Below, one piece after another: positions 5,387-6,563 of a stretch of DNA of 6,563 nt (its first letter is position 1; the number at the start of each line of letters is the position of its first letter). A program made the position numbers and the translations under genes. The notes below the pieces were generated by a model, which saw only the letters and a program-made list of their open reading frames with translations, did not search any database and was not told where the DNA came from. The stretch comes from Pseudomonadota bacterium (GTDB lineage Bacteria; Pseudomonadota; Alphaproteobacteria; Caulobacterales; Caulobacteraceae), in assembly GCA_023434015.1 (NCBI GenBank), contig JAEYTM010000265.1, positions 1 to 6,563 on the forward strand. The letters are read 5' to 3'.

Positions 5387-6563
5387 ATGCGTCGCAGCCT
5401 GATACCCGCCCTCGCCGCCCTCGCCGTCGTCGGCGCCTGCAGCCGCGCGGAGAACGCCGACGGCCAAACCCCGGGCGCCCAGGCTGACGGCGCCCTGCCG
5501 TTCAAGGTGGAGGAGGTCGCCGACCTCGAGTCCCCGTGGGCCATGACCTTCCTGCCCGACGGGCGGATGCTGATCACCGAGAAGGCCGGGACCCTGCTGC
5601 TGGCCTCCGCCGACGGCCAGGATCGCAAGAGCGTGGCCGGCATTCCGGCGGTCTCGGCCGAAGGCCAGGGCGGGCTGATGGACGTGGTGCTGCACCCGTC
5701 CTTCGCCCAGAACCGCATGATCTATTTCAGCTATGCGGAGGCCGGAGAGGGCGGCAAGGGCGTAGTGCTGGCGCGCGGCGTGCTGGCCGACGGCGACGCC
5801 CCGGCGCTGCAGAACGTCCAGACCCTGTTCCGCGCCGCGCCCTTCGTCGACGGCAATGGGCACTTCTCGGGCCGCATCGCCTTTGCGCCCGACGGTAAGC
5901 TGTTCTTCACCAGCGGCGACCGCCAGAAGTTCGACCCGGCGCAGGACCCGAAGGCGACGCTGGGCAAGACGCTGCGGCTGAACGACGACGGCACGCCGGC
6001 CGCCGGCAACCCGCTGGCCGCCCAGGGCTTCCACCCGGCGGTCTGGTCCTATGGCCACCGCAACCTGCTGGGCATCGCCTTCGACGGGGCCGGCAACCTG
6101 TGGCAGCAGGAGATGGGGCCGGCCGGCGGCGACGAGGTGAACCTGGTGCTGCCGGGCCGCAACTACGGCTATCCGAAGGTCTCCAACGGCTCGCACTACG
6201 ACCGGCCGCCGTGGAACGGCCAGGACATTCCGGACCACAGCGAGGGCGACGGCTTCGAGGCGCCGAAGGTGTGGTGGAACCCGGCGATCTCGCCGGCCGG
6301 CCTGATGATCTATTCGGGCAAGCTGTGGCCTCAGTGGCGCGGCGACGTGTTCATCGGCGGCCTGTCCAGCCAGGCGCTGATCCGCGTCGACGTCGACGGG
6401 ACCAATGCGACCAAGGGCGACCAGTGGCCGATGGGCACCCGCATCCGCGAGGTCGAGGAAGGCCCGGACGGGGCGATCTGGCTGCTGGAGGACGGCGCCC
6501 GCGGCGCCGCGGGCCAGCTGATGAATCTGACGCCGGCGGGCGGACGGACCGGCCGCCCCCCCC
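5387..6563 (+). CDS. PQQ-dependent aldose sugar dehydrogenase lipoprotein, 3' end not reached
   Basis: The 392 visible codons encode a soluble-glucose-dehydrogenase-type beta-propeller (GSDH family), which oxidises aldoses to lactones with PQQ in the periplasm. It starts with a lipoprotein signal, lipobox VGAC with the modified Cys at residue 18, so it is probably membrane-anchored, followed by a low-complexity linker to about residue 37. Family landmarks are SPWAMTFLPDGRMLITEK at 49-66, QGGLMDVVLHPSF at 94-106, GNGHFSGRIAF at 156-166, FFTSGDR at 173-179, GKTLRLNDDGT at 193-203, SYGHRN at 221-226, GGDEVNL at 247-253, GRNYGYP at 257-263 and TRIREVEEGPDG at 351-362. By analogy with soluble glucose dehydrogenase, Gln94, His159, Arg225, Asn226 and the Arg352/Arg354 pair are likely PQQ-site residues. 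Relatives usually read EHGP(R/K)GGDE where this has EMGPAGGDE. The catalytic core appears complete. The frame is still open at the edge, in eight C bases, so the true stop is not visible. No PQQ synthesis genes are in the window. Confidence 0.9.
   Translation, partial: MRRSLIPALAALAVVGACSRAENADGQTPGAQADGALPFKVEEVADLESPWAMTFLPDGRMLITEKAGTLLLASADGQDRKSVAGIPAVSAEGQGGLMDVVLHPSFAQNRMIYFSYAEAGEGGKGVVLARGVLADGDAPALQNVQTLFRAAPFVDGNGHFSGRIAFAPDGKLFFTSGDRQKFDPAQDPKATLGKTLRLNDDGTPAAGNPLAAQGFHPAVWSYGHRNLLGIAFDGAGNLWQQEMGPAGGDEVNLVLPGRNYGYPKVSNGSHYDRPPWNGQDIPDHSEGDGFEAPKVWWNPAISPAGLMIYSGKLWPQWRGDVFIGGLSSQALIRVDVDGTNATKGDQWPMGTRIREVEEGPDGAIWLLEDGARGAAGQLMNLTPAGGRTGRPP

Noticed and set aside
5198..6238. N-terminal extension of the 195-residue protein frame across the PQQ dehydrogenase gene
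   Set aside because: This stretch is antisense to a clearly identified dehydrogenase, crosses the AT-rich promoter region and has antisense-type composition. The protein is taken to start at 5197.
1..6563. Mobile element, prophage, toxin-antitoxin, defence or CRISPR system
   Set aside because: No transposase, integrase, small paired genes, regularly spaced repeats or tRNA attachment site is visible. Coding composition is uniform across the genes.

Overview
The window is GC-rich throughout (about 70% by eye) and strongly biased to G/C at third codon positions. It lacks rRNA, tRNA, CRISPR and recognisable insertion sequences. Gene content (Tat-exported TIM-barrel sugar isomerase, MHS-type major facilitator, PQQ-dependent sugar dehydrogenase lipoprotein) and promoter-like motifs resembling the Caulobacter housekeeping consensus suggest an alphaproteobacterium, probably Caulobacterales (Caulobacter, Phenylobacterium or relatives). 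That placement is inference; no taxonomic marker gene is present.

Layout. Four complete genes lie on the minus strand and one gene on the plus strand runs off the right edge. In minus-strand order from right to left: a 195-residue helical protein of unknown function (5197 to 4610); a 460-residue MHS-family transporter (4451 to 3069); a 555-residue secreted protein I do not recognise (2942 to 1275); and a 363-residue Tat-exported xylose-isomerase-like protein (1164 to 73). A possible further minus-strand gene starts at 31 and leaves the window on the left. On the plus strand, a PQQ-dependent aldose dehydrogenase lipoprotein starts at 5387 and is still open at 6563. It is divergent from the 195-residue gene across a 189-base region that contains the only markedly AT-rich stretch of the window.

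How the genes may work together. The three leftward genes could take up and process a sugar-derived or organic-acid compound: an inner-membrane proton symporter, a periplasmic protein of unknown role and a periplasmic sugar isomerase/epimerase fold. The dehydrogenase would oxidise aldoses in the periplasm. The gaps between the leftward genes are 158, 126 and 110 bases, and several contain their own promoter-like or inverted-repeat elements, so a single tight operon is not demonstrated. Two of them share a TTGGGGG(G)A ribosome-binding leader.

Most of the window is ordinary metabolic chromosome. The parts most worth a second look are the unrecognised secreted protein with all six cysteines in its C-terminal half, the repeat-dense spacer at 1165-1274, and the inverted repeats upstream of the transporter. 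I see no convincing new multi-gene system.
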